From the NCBI RefSeq assembly GCF_030815985.1, contig NZ_JAUSXM010000001.1, forward strand, positions 2,542,001 through 2,606,000: DNA of 64,000 nucleotides, given 5' to 3'. Made by a program: the position numbers and the translations under genes. Numbering within the stretch: position 1 is the stretch's first letter; every line of letters starts with the position of its first letter. Positions 34,684 to 43,723 of this stretch are shown piece by piece. A model generated the notes under the pieces. The model had not been told where the DNA came from, did no database searches, and saw only the letters and a program-made list of their open reading frames with translations. The stretch is from Paenibacillus sp. W2I17. GTDB taxonomy: Bacteria > Bacillota > Bacilli > Paenibacillales > Paenibacillaceae.

Positions 34684-34860
34684 AGTGCAAGTTCAAAAAG
34701 ATTGGTTTTCAGTACCAAGAAGATGGGATGAAGCTAGAAATGGAGTAGCGGAGCGTAGGGAAACTACGTGAGCAACGGACATTTCGGGTGAATCCCATAT
34801 TCGATGATGATGATGCCGTTAGGCATCTTTCGTAATCAAAAGCGGACTTTTTGAACAACC
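34684..34860. repeat. Folded intergenic element, probably a dispersed Paenibacillus repeat
   Basis: A non-coding 175-base block with nested inverted repeats. The outer pair is GTTCAAAAAG (34691-34700) and CTTTTTGAAC (34847-34856). Inside are ATGGGAT (34723-34729) with ATCCCAT (34792-34798), GAAATG (34737-34742) with CATTTC (34780-34785), and the hairpin CGTAG-GGAAA-CTACG (34754-34768). A second hairpin is GATGCC-GTTA-GGCATC (34812-34827). I recall blocks of this type in intergenic regions of Paenibacillus, but could not check copy number. It could be a palindromic repeat or a structured RNA. Confidence 0.6.
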
Positions 34861-34936
34861 TTTATAAGAAGAATCATTACTCATCGATTAGGTTAATAAC
34901 ACTCAGTACGATGATTAAGGGAGGCAAGTCAACATT

Positions 34937-35407
34937 ATGGATAATCGCGATTCCTATAATTCAGGTTATAACAACACGGATCAGAATCCTGGCCATGCAG
35001 ATCCATACAATAACAATGGGTATGAAGCATACCCGCCAGATCATGAGAGGCAACCAATGGCACCACTGAAACATTCCGGACCTGGGATCGCCAGCTTTGT
35101 CATTGGATTGGTTGCAATCTTGGGTTATATTCTGATATTCTTTATTGCCACCATGGCTGTAAACGAGTCCATCGGAGTTCTAAGCCCGTTGCAGACAGAA
35201 GAGATAGCCTTGCATCCAGCAGTGGTTCTGGCTTCATTAGCCATTCTGGTCTGCCTGATTCTCAATCTGGCCGGAGGCATCGTCGGAATTATTGGTCTTG
35301 TCCTCAAGAATCGAAAGAAAGTTTTTGCCATTATCGGAACCATATTAAATGGGATCATGATTCTGTTATTCGTTGGACTTATCTTGGTAGGCATGACGCT
35401 GATGTAA
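34937..35407 (+). CDS. Small membrane protein with Asn/Tyr/Gly-rich N-terminus (DUF4190/DUF4064-like)
   Basis: 156 residues, ATG with GGGAGG twelve bases upstream. The first 45 residues are polar and Asn/Tyr/Pro-rich and probably cytoplasmic. Two or three membrane segments follow (IASFVIGLVAILGYILIFF, VVLASLAILVCLILNLAGGIVGIIGLVL, FAIIGTILNGIMILLFVGLI). The GIxSFxIG-type start of the first helix and GIIGLVLKNRKK loop fit the DUF4190/DUF4064 type of small integral membrane proteins. Function unknown. The stop codon lies in the loop of a 12-bp stem. Confidence 0.75.
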   Translation: MDNRDSYNSGYNNTDQNPGHADPYNNNGYEAYPPDHERQPMAPLKHSGPGIASFVIGLVAILGYILIFFIATMAVNESIGVLSPLQTEEIALHPAVVLASLAILVCLILNLAGGIVGIIGLVLKNRKKVFAIIGTILNGIMILLFVGLILVGMTLM

Positions 35408-35426
35408 CGCTTTGCATCAGCGTCAT
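35393..35426 (+). terminator. Hairpin around the stop codon of the small membrane protein
   Basis: ATGACGCTGATG (35393-35404) pairs with CATCAGCGTCAT (35415-35426). The stop TAA is in the loop; the U-tract is weak. Confidence 0.6.
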
Positions 35427-35512
35427 GTTTCCTTATAATTAAAATGAATGGGTTTACACATAAGTATAATCTATATTTTTTGCCAAAATCATTGTTTTCA
35501 AAGGAGATTGAC

Positions 35513-36361
35513 ATGTCACGAATCAAAATTTTTGCCGACAGCACAAGTGATCTGGCTCCAGAATGGATCCAGCAGCACGATATCGGTATCATCCCCTTAT
35601 ATGTCGTGTTCGGTGAAGAATCACTGAAAGACGGTGCTGAGATTAAGCCTGAACAGCTATATGAACGTGTCAGCCAAGATGGGCGTCTTCCCAAAACAGC
35701 TGCACCTTCCCCCGCTGATTTCATAACGGCATTTCAACCTTACATAGATCAAGGGGATGAGATTTTATATATCAGCTTATCTTCTGAACTTTCCTCTACC
35801 TATCAAAATGCACGACTAGCGAGTTCCGAGTTCCCGGAAGGGCGAATTTCGGTCATTGACTCACAGAATCTCTCATCAGGAATTGCGCTGATGGTGATGA
35901 AAGCTGTACATGCTGCTGATAAAGGGCAAAACCTGACTCAGATTACACACCTGATTGAGGCGATGAAATCAAATGTACGCACGGAGTTTGTCATCGATAC
36001 ACTGGAGTATCTGCATAAAGGCGGACGCTGTTCGGGCATGCAGAACCTGATTGGAAGCCTGTTGAAGATTCGTCCTGTCATCCGGGTAACAGATGGCAAG
36101 ATGGCACCTGCCTATAAAGTGCGCGGCAAACGGGAGAAAGCTCTGGAACAAATGCTGAATAATACGCTCAGCCATAAGGATCAGATCGATCCAGACCTGC
36201 TGATTGTTGTGCACACCATGGCTGAAGAAGATGCGCTTGATTTGCAGAAGTCTTTGCAGGAACAAACGGGTGCCCGTGTGGAACTAACCACTGCTGGTTG
36301 TGTAGTATGCAGTCACTGCGGCCCGAAAACGATTGGAATCATCTATAGTACTGTTTTATAG
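35513..36361 (+). CDS. DegV family fatty-acid-binding protein
   Basis: 282 residues from the ATG with AAAGGAG and spacing seven; an upstream in-frame ATG at 35444 has no ribosome site. The DegV signature parts are present: IFADSTSDLAPEW at the N-terminus, IIPLYVVFGEES, TAAPSPADF, ILYISLSSELSSTYQNA, VIDSQNLSSGIALMV, EFVIDTLEYLHKGGRCSG and CSHCGPKTIGIIY at the end. DegV/FakB proteins bind a fatty acid and present it to the FakA kinase for phospholipid synthesis. A single-gene unit with terminator behind it. Confidence 0.93.
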   Translation: MSRIKIFADSTSDLAPEWIQQHDIGIIPLYVVFGEESLKDGAEIKPEQLYERVSQDGRLPKTAAPSPADFITAFQPYIDQGDEILYISLSSELSSTYQNARLASSEFPEGRISVIDSQNLSSGIALMVMKAVHAADKGQNLTQITHLIEAMKSNVRTEFVIDTLEYLHKGGRCSGMQNLIGSLLKIRPVIRVTDGKMAPAYKVRGKREKALEQMLNNTLSHKDQIDPDLLIVVHTMAEEDALDLQKSLQEQTGARVELTTAGCVVCSHCGPKTIGIIYSTVL

Positions 36362-36460
36362 TATTACACGCTACATCGTATCGTATTACCCAATCCAATC
36401 CTTTCTTCTAGATCTGTATGTGGTACATCCAATACTTGGACTGGCATACCGTTATAACTA

Positions 36461-36500
36461 AAAAGGGCATTCCGAGCTTAATCGCTCAGGATGCCCTTTA
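36461..36500. terminator. Bidirectional terminator between degV and pdaA
   Basis: AAAAGGGCATTCCGAGC (36461-36477) and GCTCAGGATGCCCTTT (36484-36499) pair with two mismatches, with A and T tracts on both sides. Confidence 0.85.
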
Positions 36501-36560
36501 ATATTTTTGCTAAACTTTTGAATGACCTACACTTGGTCCATTGCTCATTATGATAATGGA

Positions 36561-37340
36561 TCAATAACTTTTGGTCCGCAGATCATCCAGACTTTTGAAT
36601 GCGTATCCTTGCTTGCGAGCCTCATCAATGATGGAACCCAGAGCTTCCGTGTTATCTTTGGATACCGAATGAAGCAAAATGACAGCGCCCGGATGGAGTT
36701 GTTTCAACACCTGTTGATGAGCATATTGTGTACCACGCTGCACATTGGTATCCCAATCTTTATAAGCAACAGACCAGAACACGTTCACGTACCCTTGGGC
36801 ATGACTCTCTGCAAGCGTACGATTGTTAAAAATCCCGCGCGGTGGCCGTAAAAAGGTCGCTTGTTGACCCGTCAGCCGATTGACCTCCGACTTGACCTTC
36901 TCGAGTTCCTCTCTAAGCTTTTCATTGGAGATGCGGGTCATATCCGGATGACTCCATGAATGATTACCGACAATATGACCTTCAGCCGCCATACGTTTGA
37001 CCAACTCAGGCTGATCTTTCAGATAATGACCTGTCACAAAGAAAGCAGCTGGTACCTTCTTGGTACGCAAAACATCCAGTATGGCAGGTGTAAATCCATT
37101 CTCATACCCGTTATCAAACGTGAGATACAATTCCTTCTGTTTTGTATCCCCCAGGAAAATGGCATCGTTATGTTGTAAGATCGATTTAAAGCCTTCCTGA
37201 TCAATGGAGGGCAGTTGACCGTTTTGACTTTTTTTGAAGCCAAAGTGATACGCTCCGGTAACCGGTGAGGCTTCAGTCTGTGCCGGTACCATACTGATGG
37301 ACAACAGTCCCAACAGTATATATAGAACCATTCGCTTCAT
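36561..37340 (-). CDS. pdaA: Polysaccharide deacetylase PdaA (delta-lactam-biosynthetic)
   Basis: 259 residues with a signal peptide (KRMVLYILLGLLSISMVPAQTEA). The NodB domain has TFDNGYENG with D76, HSWSHPD with H127 and H131, RPPRGIFNNRT, VFWSVAYKDW and ILLHSVSKDN. These motifs and the length match PdaA, which deacetylates N-acetylmuramic acid in spore cortex peptidoglycan so that muramic delta-lactam can form, needed for germination. In Bacillus it is sporulation controlled; no sigma-G promoter was established here. ATG follows AGGAGCGGATAGA. Confidence 0.93.
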   Translation of the reverse strand: MKRMVLYILLGLLSISMVPAQTEASPVTGAYHFGFKKSQNGQLPSIDQEGFKSILQHNDAIFLGDTKQKELYLTFDNGYENGFTPAILDVLRTKKVPAAFFVTGHYLKDQPELVKRMAAEGHIVGNHSWSHPDMTRISNEKLREELEKVKSEVNRLTGQQATFLRPPRGIFNNRTLAESHAQGYVNVFWSVAYKDWDTNVQRGTQYAHQQVLKQLHPGAVILLHSVSKDNTEALGSIIDEARKQGYAFKSLDDLRTKSY

Positions 37341-37437
37341 TCTATCCGCTCCTGTTCCTGAAAAATTCGGTTAGTCGTTTGCACACACGAATACCTTCAG
37401 GTAATATGCCACAGGAACGGCTAATGTATGTAAATCA

Positions 37438-37848
37438 TCAACGATCGAAACGTTTATTTTCAGCTTGTGGCGGAGATTGATGGAACAATTCAAGTAAGGT
37501 CTGAGGTTTGCCACTGGAAGCAAGCCATTCCCTCACGGTCTGTATGGCACGGGTCTGTCCATCTCCCCGATCACGCCATGTAAGCAGCTCGATAACTTTG
37601 ATAATCAAGGCCGACATATTGTGATTATCCAGTTCAGACCGCTCTGCCCTCAGCTTGTGATACAAAGCCTCCTGCTCCCAATCCAGTAGAATCTCATCAC
37701 CGATGGTTGGCTTCAAAAGTGTATACGCTCTGTCACAACCTTTACAACGAACCGTGCTGACCTGTTCATCTATAAATTCCGCTCGGATATCCTGCTGGCA
37801 ATCCGGGCATTTGAACCCAACTTGTATGTTTTGTATGTTTTCGTTCAT
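37438..37848 (-). CDS. Zinc-ribbon hypothetical protein
   Basis: 136 residues from the ATG at 37846-37848, which has AGGAGG nearby; a longer reading to 37938 has no ribosome site. The N-terminal half holds a zinc ribbon (FKCPDCQQDIRAEF, VRCKGCDRAY). The C-terminal half is helical (MSALIIKVIELLTWRDRGDGQTRAIQTVREWL). No family recognised. It lies between pdaA and cysC and seems unrelated to either. Confidence 0.65.
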   Translation of the reverse strand: MNENIQNIQVGFKCPDCQQDIRAEFIDEQVSTVRCKGCDRAYTLLKPTIGDEILLDWEQEALYHKLRAERSELDNHNMSALIIKVIELLTWRDRGDGQTRAIQTVREWLASSGKPQTLLELFHQSPPQAENKRFDR

Positions 37849-38054
37849 GACATTGTTCCTCCTGCGATATGAGCATTTTGCATCATTCGATGCAAAAACT
37901 CCTTGGATATATGCATAATGCTTATGTATGTAATACATCTATACCCGATATTTTGTCGATTCACGCTTATTTTGAAGAAATCTGTAAGGTGCTATAATCT
38001 TGTAAATATGTTAAAATATTATACATATCATGGTAGGGAAAAGGCGGGATACTC

Positions 38055-38693
38055 ATGTCGAAGGAAGAACGCAATATAACCTGGCAATCATCCAGCATCA
38101 ACAGACAAGACCGGGAGAAGCATAATGGGCACCCTAGTCGTGCCATATGGTTTACCGGGTTATCAGGTGCAGGAAAGTCATCCCTTGCATTTGCCCTGGA
38201 GCAGTATCTCTACGATCAAGGCGTACGCTGTTATGTTCTGGACGGGGATAATGTACGTCATGGACTGAACCGTGATATCGGTTTTACAGCAGGGGATCGT
38301 CAAGAAAATCTGCGGCGAATTGGTGAAGTATCGAAGTTAATGGTAGATGCCGGGTTGTTTGTACTTTCGGCTTTTATCTCTCCTCATGAACAGGATCGGG
38401 AGATGGTTAGACAGTTATTTGAACCAGATGATTTCATTGAAATCTATGTGCGCTGTTCAATCCAAGAATGTGAGCGTCGTGATCCCAAGGGTCTATACAA
38501 AAAAGCCCGCAATGGTGACATCCCGCATTTCACAGGCATTTCCGCCCCCTATGATGTACCCAAATCTCCTTCATTTATCATCGATACAGAGCAATGGTCC
38601 ATTGAGGAAGCCGTGCAAGAGATCGTACAGCATTTGGAGCAGATTGGTGCTCTTCAACTGCCGCTTCCTACGAAAACAGCCCTCGTTCATTAA
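38055..38693 (+). CDS. cysC: Adenylyl-sulfate kinase (APS kinase)
   Basis: 212 residues. The P-loop GLSGAGKS lies at 35-42, followed by [38 protein letters not shown] (region of the catalytic Ser) and [12 protein letters not shown]. CysC phosphorylates adenosine 5'-phosphosulfate with ATP to give PAPS. Here it stands alone, without sulfate adenylyltransferase or PAPS reductase next to it, but it is convergent with a lasso-peptide operon that encodes a PAPS-type sulfotransferase. I infer a local PAPS supply. A GC-rich hairpin follows at 38726-38749. Confidence 0.92.
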   Translation: MSKEERNITWQSSSINRQDREKHNGHPSRAIWFTGLSGAGKSSLAFALEQYLYDQGVRCYVLDGDNVRHGLNRDIGFTAGDRQENLRRIGEVSKLMVDAGLFVLSAFISPHEQDREMVRQLFEPDDFIEIYVRCSIQECERRDPKGLYKKARNGDIPHFTGISAPYDVPKSPSFIIDTEQWSIEEAVQEIVQHLEQIGALQLPLPTKTALVH

Positions 38694-38725
38694 TTCTTGC
38701 TCATTATACTAACTACTTACATGAA

Positions 38726-38749
38726 AGGCGCACCAATCGTGGCGCGCCT
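38726..38749. terminator. Hairpin between cysC and lasso operon ends
   Basis: AGGCGC (38726-38731) pairs with GCGCCT (38744-38749), extended by ACCA/TGG. The T-tract is short. It may serve both convergent units. Confidence 0.6.
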
Positions 38750-38851
38750 CTTTACGTGATACCATTGCTGTTTATACCATAGATAAATGAATAAAGAGAA
38801 AAAGATACATACTCTATCATCACGTTTGAACGTCTTCTGATGTCCACTCAC

Positions 38852-40672
38852 TTACTGCCCCACAACACCCGCTTGCATGTTCAAAAGTTTGCTGAAAGTC
38901 CCTACCGGATCAGTAGATAACTGCTGGTACCCGCCCTCTTGAATCACCCGACCTTCATCAAGCACAATTACACGATCTGCCGTCCGAATCGTGGACAATC
39001 GGTGTGCAATCACGATAATGGTCACATGTCCTTTTAGCCGTTCTAACGCCTCATGAATGTACTGTTCATTCTCGCTGTCCAGCGCACTCGTTGCTTCATC
39101 CAGTACCAATACAGAAGGATTCCGCAGCATGGCCCGGGCGAGCACCAATCGCTGACGTTCGCCCCCCGATAGCCGAATACCCCGATCACCGATAATCGTA
39201 TCCAGACTCTGAGGCAGCTTCCGCACAAAAGCCGCAGAGGAGGAAAACTGCAAAGCCTGCCACATCTGTTCTTCACTTGCATTTGGATCAACCAGACGCA
39301 GATTCTCACGAATACTCGTATGAAACAGGAATGGGTCCTGGGAGACATATCCGATGGAACTTCGCCAGCTCAATAATCGTTCTTCTGACAGAGGCACACC
39401 GTCAATCAGAATACGACCAGTTTCAGGCCTTACGAGGCCCATAATCAGATCTATCAGCGTGCTTTTGCCTGCTCCGGATTTACCTACAATTGCGGTCATG
39501 CCCCTTGCTGGAATCGAAGCTTGCACATTTCTCAATGAGTAAGCATCACTTCCCTCATAGCGATAGCAGACATCCTCACAGGTGATAGATTCCTTCAGTT
39601 CCATAGGTTGAATCCCATCAGTTCCAACGTCGCCTGCTGAAGCAATTTCTGCACTAATCTCACGACTCTTCGCCGTCTGCGCTTGCAGTTCTCTAACTAC
39701 CCGAAACGCCGGCAGCATGGAGCTGATGTACTCCAGATTGGACTGAATTGCCGTAAACCTTGGCCATAAGCGGGAAAATATAAGGATGATGAGCAGCAGA
39801 CTTGCTGGAGGCACCGTCATTACACGGAGAGAAAGATAGATAAATGCCGCAATAATGATTGCCGCGGACATCCGGTGAATAAGCTGTGTCCCACTGTTCA
39901 ATTGGCTAAATTGAATGACATTGCGTTCTATCTGTCTGCACATGCGCTCAAACCAGTTCATGTGTGAGCGCTCAAGCATGTTGCTTTTAATATCCTTAAT
40001 GCCGTTAAAATGCTCGGTAATGCCGTTATAATAACTTTGGGAAAATTCAGAGGTCTGGTCTCCGATCTGCTTGGCCCGCTTGACGAATTTTCTCAAGACA
40101 AAAAATAATAACAATCCACAGACCAGCACAAGTGCCGTCAACTTGGCGGACAACCAGAAAGCAAGACCGATCTGAATACCCGTAAAGATCAGAGAGGCTG
40201 CCATTTGCAGCATAATGCTCGTTCCCTGGCTCACACGTGCAAGTTCAGTCGTTAATATATGGTTAAAATCGGATTTTCGTTTTTGGAGAAAAAATGACCA
40301 CTGCGCCTTAATGATGGCACCATAGGTTTCCATGCGCAGCGTTCGTACAAATTGCTGCTGGATTCGCGTATTACGGATCGTCTGGAGACGCTGCATCCAG
40401 GCCTGTCCAGAGACAATCAACACAAAGGTGAACAATACGAGTAACAATTGGCTATTTTCAGAAAAACGATTCAACACTTCGCCAATCCAGGGAATGTTTA
40501 AGCCTGTGAAGCCCATCTCAAATATGCCAATCAGACTCAGCATCGGAACAAGCATGTAGATACCGATCCCTTCCATGAGACTGATACAGATCATCCCAAG
40601 CAGATTCCAATATAAAATGGGCCCCGTGACATGATGCAACTTTCGCATGAAATACCTTAATTCCGAGATCAT
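38852..40672 (-). CDS. Lasso peptide ABC exporter (LasD type)
   Basis: 606 residues. The N-terminal half has six membrane segments (WNLLGMICISLMEGIGIYMLVPMLSLIG and others). The nucleotide-binding domain has Walker A GKSGAGKST at about 390, a Q-loop YVSQDPF, signature LSGGERQR, Walker B VLVLDEATSALD and H-loop VIAHR. This is a half-size exporter that works as a dimer. It overlaps the nucleotidyltransferase gene by four bases (ATGA) and closes the lasso operon. It should export the mature peptide and confer immunity. Confidence 0.85.
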   Translation of the reverse strand: MISELRYFMRKLHHVTGPILYWNLLGMICISLMEGIGIYMLVPMLSLIGIFEMGFTGLNIPWIGEVLNRFSENSQLLLVLFTFVLIVSGQAWMQRLQTIRNTRIQQQFVRTLRMETYGAIIKAQWSFFLQKRKSDFNHILTTELARVSQGTSIMLQMAASLIFTGIQIGLAFWLSAKLTALVLVCGLLLFFVLRKFVKRAKQIGDQTSEFSQSYYNGITEHFNGIKDIKSNMLERSHMNWFERMCRQIERNVIQFSQLNSGTQLIHRMSAAIIIAAFIYLSLRVMTVPPASLLLIILIFSRLWPRFTAIQSNLEYISSMLPAFRVVRELQAQTAKSREISAEIASAGDVGTDGIQPMELKESITCEDVCYRYEGSDAYSLRNVQASIPARGMTAIVGKSGAGKSTLIDLIMGLVRPETGRILIDGVPLSEERLLSWRSSIGYVSQDPFLFHTSIRENLRLVDPNASEEQMWQALQFSSSAAFVRKLPQSLDTIIGDRGIRLSGGERQRLVLARAMLRNPSVLVLDEATSALDSENEQYIHEALERLKGHVTIIVIAHRLSTIRTADRVIVLDEGRVIQEGGYQQLSTDPVGTFSKLLNMQAGVVGQ

Positions 40673-41865
40673 ACTTTACCCCTTTCCGTCACCGTATACC
40701 TTTTAATTCGCCGCCAGAACCAGAGAAACGGACGTAACGGAAAGTACAGAAAAAACAAAGAACGCGGAAGTGGCAGTTGATCCACATCCCATGTACTTGG
40801 ATATAAACGTTCAATAAAGAAAAACCATTTCTGTTTGGTACTTCGAAGTTTAAACAAATACGATTGATAAGACTTCATATCAGCCGGACTTTCCAGCATG
40901 TCGTTCATGAACTTTGCGCCTTCGTTGGCTAATCGCTTGCCTGTACGGTCACTTAAGGACATCAAGGACCTGTACTCTACATCAAGCGGCGTATTCAGCA
41001 GATCTGAGGCTAAGTGAAGAGCCTGTGAACCGATCGATAAACGTCCCTCCGCTTTCAGACGTCTCTCTACTTTCTTCACATCGAGTGGCATGCTGCGGAT
41101 CATCTGGTCGATATCCAGTAACCAGCGCAGTCTGAACCAGCCGTGTCTTGCACCATGGGTTACGAGATAGGCCCATAGATCTTCTTGTTCAAGCATACGG
41201 ACAGGTGTCTGTGTGTATGAACTGAACCGGCTTCGTTTCCACAGCAATTCAAAATCGGTTTCTCTGCCCGAATCCGGATTCAGACGCCAATGGATCTCCA
41301 CTTGAGTCATTTTGACCGGATGTGTGTAACAGATATGATGTTCCCGCCATTTCCAGCTGCGCACCGTAGGTGCCCGCTCCGCTTCCTTGGATACGTATCC
41401 GAGGGTAGCCAGAATGCCTTCAGCCGCCTCCACATCATCAAACGGAATCAGGATATCCAAGTCTTTGGAGGTTCGCATGGATACATCGCCATAGAGATCA
41501 TGGGCGAGCGCTGGTCCCTTTAGTGTAATATTGCGGATGCCGCGTTCACGAAAAGCTCCGCACACTTGCTCCATCTCAGCTGTCAGATGTAACATGCGGA
41601 ACGTATTGACCGTATATTGTTGTCTCAGACTCTCCATAACATCTGCAGGAATGATTGCAGAGTTCAATTCTTTCATTTTCAAATAAAGGACAGAGTATAA
41701 GCGGTGATGATAGACAAGCCGCAGAAAGAGCTGCCAATCGGTTCCTTGCAAACCCGCCTTGAGTTCTTCAGGGGATAGAGCCGTCAGATCACCTCTAATC
41801 ATGCTCAAAATCAGCTTAAGCTCCTTCGGAAACCCTGATGAATAGAGTTCACTTTCATGTATCAT
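40669..41865 (-). CDS. Lasso-cluster nucleotidyltransferase family protein
   Basis: 398 residues; I choose the ATG at 41863-41865, which has GGGGAG eight bases upstream and overlaps the protease gene by 11 bases. A longer reading starts 54 bases upstream. The NTP_transf_5 pattern is clear: ITLKGPALAHDLYGDVSMRTSKDLDILIPF, with the GPALA and R-x-S-x-DLDIL motifs, then HHICYTHP and EIHWRL. This family occurs as an accessory gene in firmicute lasso clusters; its substrate is not known to me. It may modify the peptide with a nucleotide or protect the cell. Confidence 0.8.
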   Translation of the reverse strand: MIHESELYSSGFPKELKLILSMIRGDLTALSPEELKAGLQGTDWQLFLRLVYHHRLYSVLYLKMKELNSAIIPADVMESLRQQYTVNTFRMLHLTAEMEQVCGAFRERGIRNITLKGPALAHDLYGDVSMRTSKDLDILIPFDDVEAAEGILATLGYVSKEAERAPTVRSWKWREHHICYTHPVKMTQVEIHWRLNPDSGRETDFELLWKRSRFSSYTQTPVRMLEQEDLWAYLVTHGARHGWFRLRWLLDIDQMIRSMPLDVKKVERRLKAEGRLSIGSQALHLASDLLNTPLDVEYRSLMSLSDRTGKRLANEGAKFMNDMLESPADMKSYQSYLFKLRSTKQKWFFFIERLYPSTWDVDQLPLPRSLFFLYFPLRPFLWFWRRIKRYTVTERGKV

Positions 41866-42337
41866 AGACAATCTCCCCAGATCCCTTCTCCGGACACCGT
41901 TTGCCAAACACACCGACAACCGTATATTGGTCCATAGTATCAGCTCCGGTCACGATCAATTTACCACTTCGCAGCCAGGCATGAGCCATCATATGTCCTT
42001 GCTTATTCCGTGCTGTCCCCATGTATAACGTACTCTCTATCTTGCGTCGCTCAAGCATCTTCATCCCGGCAATCGCCATTACAAGGCAGCGGCTTTCCCA
42101 TAACGTATATTTGCTGGCGAGCGATATCGCTTTGGAAATATTCCGTATAGTGATGACCTCGCTGCGATCAAGTCCTGTCATCGGTGTTTCAACCATAGGT
42201 GTACCCAACCCTGGCGCGATTTTGGCAAATGGCATAGCCTTCTGTATGCGTGCCCAGCCAAGGAGGATATAGGCCTCCCATACCAGTCGACGCATCGACC
42301 GCGGGAGCGAGAGATAAACCTTTATTTTTCGCAACAT
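41855..42337 (-). CDS. Lasso peptide leader protease B2
   Basis: 160 residues with the fold and catalytic triad of the transglutaminase-like McjB/LasB2 family: C84 in WESRCLVMAIAGMKML, H119 in GHMMAHAWL and probably D133 in GAD. A typical B2 opening (RRLVWEAYILLGWARI) is present. The enzyme removes the leader peptide from the precursor together with B1. It follows B1 by only four bases and overlaps the nucleotidyltransferase. Confidence 0.87.
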   Translation of the reverse strand: MLRKIKVYLSLPRSMRRLVWEAYILLGWARIQKAMPFAKIAPGLGTPMVETPMTGLDRSEVITIRNISKAISLASKYTLWESRCLVMAIAGMKMLERRKIESTLYMGTARNKQGHMMAHAWLRSGKLIVTGADTMDQYTVVGVFGKRCPEKGSGEIVYDT

Positions 42338-42341
42338 GGTT

Positions 42342-42641
42342 CTACACTCCGCGAGTAACGTCGATTAAACCTTCACGGGACAGATGTTCAAGGAATTGCA
42401 CCACCTGCTCACGACATACATCTGGCTCAATTTCATACTCCGCAGCAAGTACCTCAACAACTTCACCCAGCGTGCGTTCTTCTGCGATCAGGTCCCAGAT
42501 TCGTCCACCGGTACTCCCCAGATTGTAGTATTTTCCAGAGCTAATGCTCATCATAACTTTCTCACTGCCCATATCACTGACCAGATTGCCTTCTTTCCGG
42601 GTTACCCGGTCTTCCACATTCATCGGCGTAGTCGCTGTCAT
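42342..42641 (-). CDS. Lasso peptide B1 / PqqD-like leader-binding protein
   Basis: 99 residues with a PqqD fold: a basic start, VMMSISSGKYYNLGSTGGRIWDLI, GEVVEVLAAEYE and CREQVVQFLEHLSREGLI. These are the wHTH-type elements by which B1 proteins bind the leader and bring it to B2. It overlaps the end of the kinase gene by four bases (ATGA), so it is translated with it. Confidence 0.88.
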   Translation of the reverse strand: MTATTPMNVEDRVTRKEGNLVSDMGSEKVMMSISSGKYYNLGSTGGRIWDLIAEERTLGEVVEVLAAEYEIEPDVCREQVVQFLEHLSREGLIDVTRGV

Positions 42642-43585
42642 TGTCCTGAATGCACTCCTTTACGTATATGATCTGTGATCCGATCCACCATCTCAAATGC
42701 TGTAAACTCAGCACCCGTTCTGACCAATCTGCCAATCTCCACACTTGCTGAAAGTCTTGAAGCCGTCTCGAACAACCACTGTGCCAGCCCCTGTCTTGCA
42801 ACGAGTCCACCACGGAACGTATGCGAGCATAACAGATGCAGTCGTTCTAGCCCCGTCACTTCAATCAGTTGAACAGATGTATGTTTTTCCTCCGGTTGTG
42901 GAGCAAGTTCGAATATTCCACCTAGTGGCACAGCCATCTCATGAAAATAGTGCTGAACAGGTATCGCATACTTGGTAATCTCCGCGTGAACCGTTGCATA
43001 ATCCTGTTCCTTCATTCCGAAGCCATCCAGACTGGGCTGCCATAACTTCTGTTGCGGGTAACCAGGTGATACGATAGCTCTTCCTCCGGCATCCCAGGTC
43101 AGTGCAACAACATCATCGGTGAGAAGCGGATATCCGCGTGATGCCAGTGCGGCCGACAGTGTCGATTTGCCTGCTCCCGAATGTCCGACAAATGCGTAAG
43201 CCCAGCCATCAATAACCACTGCACTGCCATGCAATGGAAGAATACCACGCTGCATCATAATGACCGCCATACATGTGCCCAGGATGAATAATCTGACCTT
43301 TTTCTCATCTGCACCCGGTATGGGGGATACAACAATGCGCTTTCCTTGTTCCATTAGAAACAGACCTGTATCTTCGATTTTGAAAAAAAGACTGCCCTCT
43401 CGTGCCACAAAGTTGTCGTTGCCTACATCCCAATCCTCCCACAATGGGGTCAGATCTGCAGACTCGATGTGTACATCCACTACATCATAATCCGTCTCCG
43501 CATTCTTGGGTGCAATCTGAAGTTCAGGCATTCGAATTTGGCTCGACCAGCGCAGACCATACGCTACATAATGCACAAGCAACAA
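42638..43585 (-). CDS. HPr-kinase-like lasso peptide tailoring kinase
   Basis: 315 residues starting at TTG with AAGGAGG nine bases upstream. The P-loop GHSGAGKS lies at 134-141, preceded by LPLHGSAVVIDGWAYAFV and followed by YPLLTDDVVAL with an Asp pair at 157-158. This is the layout of the HprK-related kinases in paeninodin-type clusters, which phosphorylate the C-terminal serine of the lasso precursor. The precursor here ends in Ser, which agrees. The gene follows the precursor after an attenuator-like hairpin. Confidence 0.87.
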   Translation of the reverse strand: MLLVHYVAYGLRWSSQIRMPELQIAPKNAETDYDVVDVHIESADLTPLWEDWDVGNDNFVAREGSLFFKIEDTGLFLMEQGKRIVVSPIPGADEKKVRLFILGTCMAVIMMQRGILPLHGSAVVIDGWAYAFVGHSGAGKSTLSAALASRGYPLLTDDVVALTWDAGGRAIVSPGYPQQKLWQPSLDGFGMKEQDYATVHAEITKYAIPVQHYFHEMAVPLGGIFELAPQPEEKHTSVQLIEVTGLERLHLLCSHTFRGGLVARQGLAQWLFETASRLSASVEIGRLVRTGAEFTAFEMVDRITDHIRKGVHSGQ

Positions 43586-43621
43586 TGAACGACGCCTCCT
43601 TCGTAATTAAATGTAAAAAAA

Positions 43622-43690
43622 GCCCTTATATTCATGTTGCTCAATATAAGGGCGGAGGCGAAAAGCTGGATTTGTTGCATTTCCGCCCTT
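43622..43690 (-). promoter_or_regulatory. Terminator/antiterminator pair after the lasso precursor
   Basis: In the transcript, AAGGGCGGA (43690-43682) can pair with TCCGCCCTT (43656-43648). The same region (43653-43643, GCCCTTATATT) can instead pair with AATATAAGGGC (43632-43622), which is followed by a run of U (43621-43615). The two stems are exclusive. The second is an intrinsic terminator. It sits between the precursor and the kinase gene, so it could hold kinase-to-exporter expression below precursor level. Confidence 0.7.
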
Positions 43691-43723
43691 TAAGTATGAT
43701 GACACGTTTTGGAACTAAACAAC

